Translations under genes and position numbers: made by a program | Shown here: positions 5,718-8,276 of the stretch, one piece after another | How positions within the stretch are numbered: position 1 is the stretch's first letter | Layout of the letters: each line of letters begins with the position of its first letter | Notes under the pieces: model-generated | What the model was told of the DNA's origin: nothing | The model's database searches: none | The model's input: the letters and a program-made list of their open reading frames with translations, nothing else | NCBI GenBank assembly: GCA_002395225.1 | Contig: DGWH01000141.1 | Span: 21,526-29,801 of the forward strand | Origin: Christensenella sp. UBA4263 | GTDB lineage: Bacteria > Bacillota > Clostridia > Christensenellales > Aristaeellaceae | DNA length: 8,276 nt | Direction of reading: 5' to 3'

Positions 5718-7937
5718 TTATTGGTCAGTATCCGGGATTCGGTTCAGTGCATCGTTGAGTGCGTTTATATCAAGGGATTCATCCGCCTCCCGGCCCAGGA
5801 TGCTTTTGAGGGCGAGCCCCAGCGGGATGACATTGCGCTCGGTCATTACCCGCACCAGTTCGGGAATGGTCTGCTCCAGAATGGCCCGTGTATCGGGGTT
5901 GTCAAGCAGTTCCTGCGCGGTGCTCTGAATGGAGAAGAATCCTTCTTTCCGGTAATTGTCCTCTGTCAGAAACCAGTTGCGCACAGCCGTGCCGGTTCCC
6001 TGGTCGGGGAGCACATAGGAGGGGTCAGGCTCGGTGACCCGCATCCACCGGGCGGCATCCGTGTATGAGCCGGCAGAGGCGGTTACCTGGTTCGGGCCCA
6101 TCCTGAGGGGCACGTCCCGGAACAGGGCGGTGCCGTTTTCTGCCTGACAGGTGTCGAAAACGGTTCCGTTCACCTCCAGTCGGACGGCGGGCTGATTGGT
6201 GTAACACTTTACGTCGATTCTGTCCTGTGCCCGGTTCACAAACCGGCTGCCGCACAGATGGACGAAGGGATCCTGAGACCATCTGGCTTTGTAATAGTAG
6301 AAGGCGTCCTTGCAGATCTTCCGGTCATGACTGACCAGGCCTTTTGCGTTGATGAACTTCTGTCCGCCTTCGTTTCGCCTCGAACTGGAAAAGTCAAACA
6401 TGTTCCAGACGAAACTGCCCCACAGCCAGGACCGGACTTCAATCTGCGGATACACCTTTTCATGCCAGAGTGCCTGGTATTCCTCGGAATAATCCTTGAC
6501 GGTGGGCGTTTCTGAGTGCAATACCAGATTGGCATCCACGCCGTATTCGCTGATGCCAAACGGCAAATTCGGACGAAGGGCATGGAATTTGTCCAGGTAC
6601 GGACCGAAATCGGGGATTTCGCCGTAATACCAGCCAAAGTAGACGTTGTATCCCACCATGTCCGTGATGCTGTTCATCTGAGATTTGGCCTTGAGCGGGT
6701 AAAGATTGGCGGCGGTGGAGAGACGGTTCGGGTCCAGTGTATGGACAAGTTCATGCAGTTTCCGGCAGTTTTCGTGCATATACGGCGCATCCCGGAACAT
6801 GGCGATTTCATTCTGGATGCCCCAGCAGAAAATGGAAGGATGATGGATATTCTGCAAAATGAGCTCGGTCAGCTGCTGAACGGCATTTTCCATCAGGGCG
6901 GGGCTTTCCGTCATTTTCAGCATGGGGATTTCCGCCCAGCAGAGCAGGCCCATTTCATCGCAGCAGTTATAGGCGGCCTGGGGATGCTGGTAGTGGGAGA
7001 GGCGCACGCCGTTGGCGCCGATTTCCCGGATGAGTGCAAAGTCTTCGGCGATCTCCTGGTCGGAGACGGCACTGTATTTGCCGGCCCGGTCCTGATGCCG
7101 CGCTACGCCGCGGATCGGGCAGGGACGCCCGTTCAGATGAAGGCCAGATTCCCCGTCCAGTGTGATCCGGCGGAAACCGGTGCGGATCTGGGTGTGGTCT
7201 GTTTGCTGCCCGTCCGCGAAAAGATCTGCGGAAAGGGAATAGAAATGGACATTTCCAGCGCCGTCCCAGAGCAGCGGGGAATCGACTGCCAGGGAAACGG
7301 TCTCATCCTGTTTCCCCTCAATGGTCCGGAGAATGCTGCCCTGCTCATCGGTCAGGGTGTACCGGATCAGGGAATCTGCTGCCTCGCAGATGACGTGGGG
7401 CTCCACGGTGAGGAGGCCCTGACCGTTTTCATTTAAGGACGCGCGGACAATGAGGCCGTCCGTTCCGTAATAGCAGCGGTCAAAGTGGCTGGCTTTGCAG
7501 ATCAGCAGGTCCACATTCCGGGGAAGACCGCCGAATACGGTGAAGTCACCGAAGGAGGGGGCAATGTCCTCGTTCGTGCTGTTCTCAAGGAACACGGTCA
7601 GTTTCCACTCGGGATCATTTGCCGCGGCATCCGGAATGGGAAGGCGGAAACGGGAGTAGCCGCCCCGGTGGCTGCCCGCTTCCTGCCCGTTTACGAAGAC
7701 GCGGCACTGCTGGTCGGCGCTCTCAAAGGAAAGGAAGGCCCGCTCCCAGCCCGGCTGCCGCCGGACCGTGGATTCGTATACCGCCAGCCCCTGCCAGGGA
7801 TCCTCTTCTTTGAACCACGTGTGGGGCAGTGTGACCGGGGTCCAGTCCCCCGCGGGGAGCTGACAGGGAATATCGCTTATGGTCAGGCCGGGGAGTTTTC
7901 GGAACTTCCAGCCCTGATTCAGGGAAAGTTTCTCCAT
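5718..7937 (-). CDS. GH2 family glycoside hydrolase (beta-galactosidase/beta-glucuronidase type)
   Basis: The predicted cytoplasmic retaining glycosidase has 739 residues and no signal peptide. Domain order: sugar-binding jelly roll about 1-150 (FLSFESADQQCRVFVNGQEAG, RFRLPI), immunoglobulin-like domain about 155-260, and TIM barrel about 262-550. The barrel begins LHLNGRPCPIRGVARHQD. Acid/base E377 sits in WGIQNEI and nucleophile E464 in GISEYG. SWLWGSFVWNMFDFSSSRR, INAKGLVSHDRK and DAFYYYKARW (about 503-553) are typical of this GH2 branch. A further beta domain (about 557-635) follows. A helical tail (about 645-739, RNWFLTEDNYRKEGFFSI, then NPDTRAILEQTIPELV) extends past the usual end. N530 and K532 resemble the NxK motif of beta-glucuronidases, but related beta-galactosidases also show NxKG here, so substrate is undecided. 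AAGGA lies 7 bases before the ATG. It is preceded by an AraC regulator gene and followed by the nucleoside-hydrolase-like gene, forming one operon. Confidence 0.93.
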   Translation of the reverse strand: MEKLSLNQGWKFRKLPGLTISDIPCQLPAGDWTPVTLPHTWFKEEDPWQGLAVYESTVRRQPGWERAFLSFESADQQCRVFVNGQEAGSHRGGYSRFRLPIPDAAANDPEWKLTVFLENSTNEDIAPSFGDFTVFGGLPRNVDLLICKASHFDRCYYGTDGLIVRASLNENGQGLLTVEPHVICEAADSLIRYTLTDEQGSILRTIEGKQDETVSLAVDSPLLWDGAGNVHFYSLSADLFADGQQTDHTQIRTGFRRITLDGESGLHLNGRPCPIRGVARHQDRAGKYSAVSDQEIAEDFALIREIGANGVRLSHYQHPQAAYNCCDEMGLLCWAEIPMLKMTESPALMENAVQQLTELILQNIHHPSIFCWGIQNEIAMFRDAPYMHENCRKLHELVHTLDPNRLSTAANLYPLKAKSQMNSITDMVGYNVYFGWYYGEIPDFGPYLDKFHALRPNLPFGISEYGVDANLVLHSETPTVKDYSEEYQALWHEKVYPQIEVRSWLWGSFVWNMFDFSSSRRNEGGQKFINAKGLVSHDRKICKDAFYYYKARWSQDPFVHLCGSRFVNRAQDRIDVKCYTNQPAVRLEVNGTVFDTCQAENGTALFRDVPLRMGPNQVTASAGSYTDAARWMRVTEPDPSYVLPDQGTGTAVRNWFLTEDNYRKEGFFSIQSTAQELLDNPDTRAILEQTIPELVRVMTERNVIPLGLALKSILGREADESLDINALNDALNRIPDTDQ

Positions 7938-7969
7938 TGCTGTTTCCTTTCTGGATTTCGTCGGTTTTG

Positions 7970-7994
7970 GCCTGTCCCCGGACAGGGGACAGGC
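7970..7994. promoter_or_regulatory. GC-rich hairpin between the AraC regulator and GH2 genes
   Basis: GCCTGTCCCC (7970-7979) and GGGGACAGGC (7985-7994) form a perfect 10-bp stem with a 5-base loop. It occupies the 73-base gap between the regulator stop and the GH2 start. No T run follows on either strand, so it is not a standard terminator. It may reduce read-through, stabilise the downstream message, or be a palindromic protein-binding site. GGACAGG occurs twice within it (7980-7986 and 7987-7993), which allows an alternative short fold. Confidence 0.55.
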
Positions 7995-8010
7995 GGGGAA
8001 TCTGGAACGT

Positions 8011-8276
8011 TTATTTCATCTTTTTGCCGGGCTGAACGGTTTTCCGGTATTCGCCGGGGGACTGTCCGGTGATTTTCCGGAAGGTCCGGGCGAAATAGTT
8101 GGCATCTGAAAAACCGCACTGGTCGGCGATTTCCTGCATGGTGAGGTTTTCTTTTCTCAGCATGTCCGAGGCCCGCTGAATCCGGATCTTGTTGATATAG
8201 TCCGTGACCGTCATCCCCACCTCCCGGTGGAAGCGGGAGGAAAGGTAGTTCTTGTTGATGACAAAGCGCGTCGCCA
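8011..8276 (-). CDS. AraC/XylS family transcription regulator, C-terminal part (runs off right edge)
   Basis: The frame is open to the window edge, so the ATG at 8218-8220 is internal and the N-terminal sensor part lies outside. The visible 88 residues are the DNA-binding domain with both helix-turn-helix units. The first reads ATRFVINKNYLSSRFHREMG. The second is the family signature EIADQCGFSDANYFARTFRK, followed by ITGQSPGEYRK. It ends in a basic tail (PGKKMK). The gene points the same way as the GH2 gene 73 bases downstream, and no clear promoter is visible in the gap. The regulator may therefore be cotranscribed with, and control, the operon, probably in response to a sugar. The type of sensor domain cannot be told from this window. 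Confidence 0.92.
   Translation of the reverse strand, partial: ATRFVINKNYLSSRFHREVGMTVTDYINKIRIQRASDMLRKENLTMQEIADQCGFSDANYFARTFRKITGQSPGEYRKTVQPGKKMK

Noticed and set aside
4662..6068. Long + strand reading frame of 468 codons opposite the operon
   Set aside because: It crosses the terminator at 4705-4744 and runs antisense to both the nucleoside hydrolase and the end of the GH2 gene. No family motif is seen.
6516..7436. + strand reading frame of 306 codons opposite the GH2 gene
   Set aside because: It lies antisense to the catalytic and immunoglobulin-like domains of a clearly real enzyme, with no recognisable motif and no ribosome binding site seen.

Overview
The window looks like an accessory stretch of a Bacillota (Firmicutes) chromosome. 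The best guess is a gut or fibre-associated Clostridia or Erysipelotrichia lineage. This rests on strong AGGAGG-type ribosome binding sites, intrinsic terminators, a GGDEF protein with the DLNGLK motif variant, an Rpn/PDDEXK_2 gene, and a carbohydrate operon next to an AraC regulator. No marker in the window fixes the genus.

Left part (1-1942, + strand). The 3' part of an AAA-like ATPase gene enters from the left edge and appears to have lost its C-terminal half. It is followed by an intact diguanylate cyclase with PAS-like, GAF-like and GGDEF regions, starting at 469, and a clean terminator at 1911-1942.

Middle part (1943-4700) is mostly genomic debris. It holds: a gene-free stretch with a nested inverted repeat; the C-terminal 40% of an oligogalacturonate lyase gene on the - strand, cut at about 2612; a near-consensus sigma70-type promoter right at that cut; an Rpn-family PD-(D/E)XK nuclease gene broken by one missing base; an intact 160-residue protein of unknown function; and, within under 500 bases, fragments of a DUF1653 gene (N-terminus), an HD-GYP phosphohydrolase gene (C-terminus) and a flavodoxin gene (C-terminus). 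The - strand lyase remnant suggests a lost pectin-degradation function.

Right part (4705-8276, - strand) is an intact sugar-utilisation operon read right to left. It consists of an AraC/XylS regulator (only its C-terminal DNA-binding part is inside), a strong GC-rich hairpin, a GH2 family glycosidase with an unusual helical C-terminal tail, and, 18 bases later, a divergent nucleoside-hydrolase-like protein. A 17-bp-stem terminator at 4705-4744 closes it. The likely logic is that the AraC protein senses a sugar and turns on the GH2 enzyme and the hydrolase, which act on a glycoside whose identity the sequence does not reveal.

I found no tRNA, rRNA, CRISPR array, complete insertion sequence or phage structural gene. 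The most unusual things here are the density of broken genes, the orphan 160-residue protein, and the GH2 plus divergent nucleoside hydrolase pair with its intergenic hairpin. None of these amounts to a demonstrated new system.
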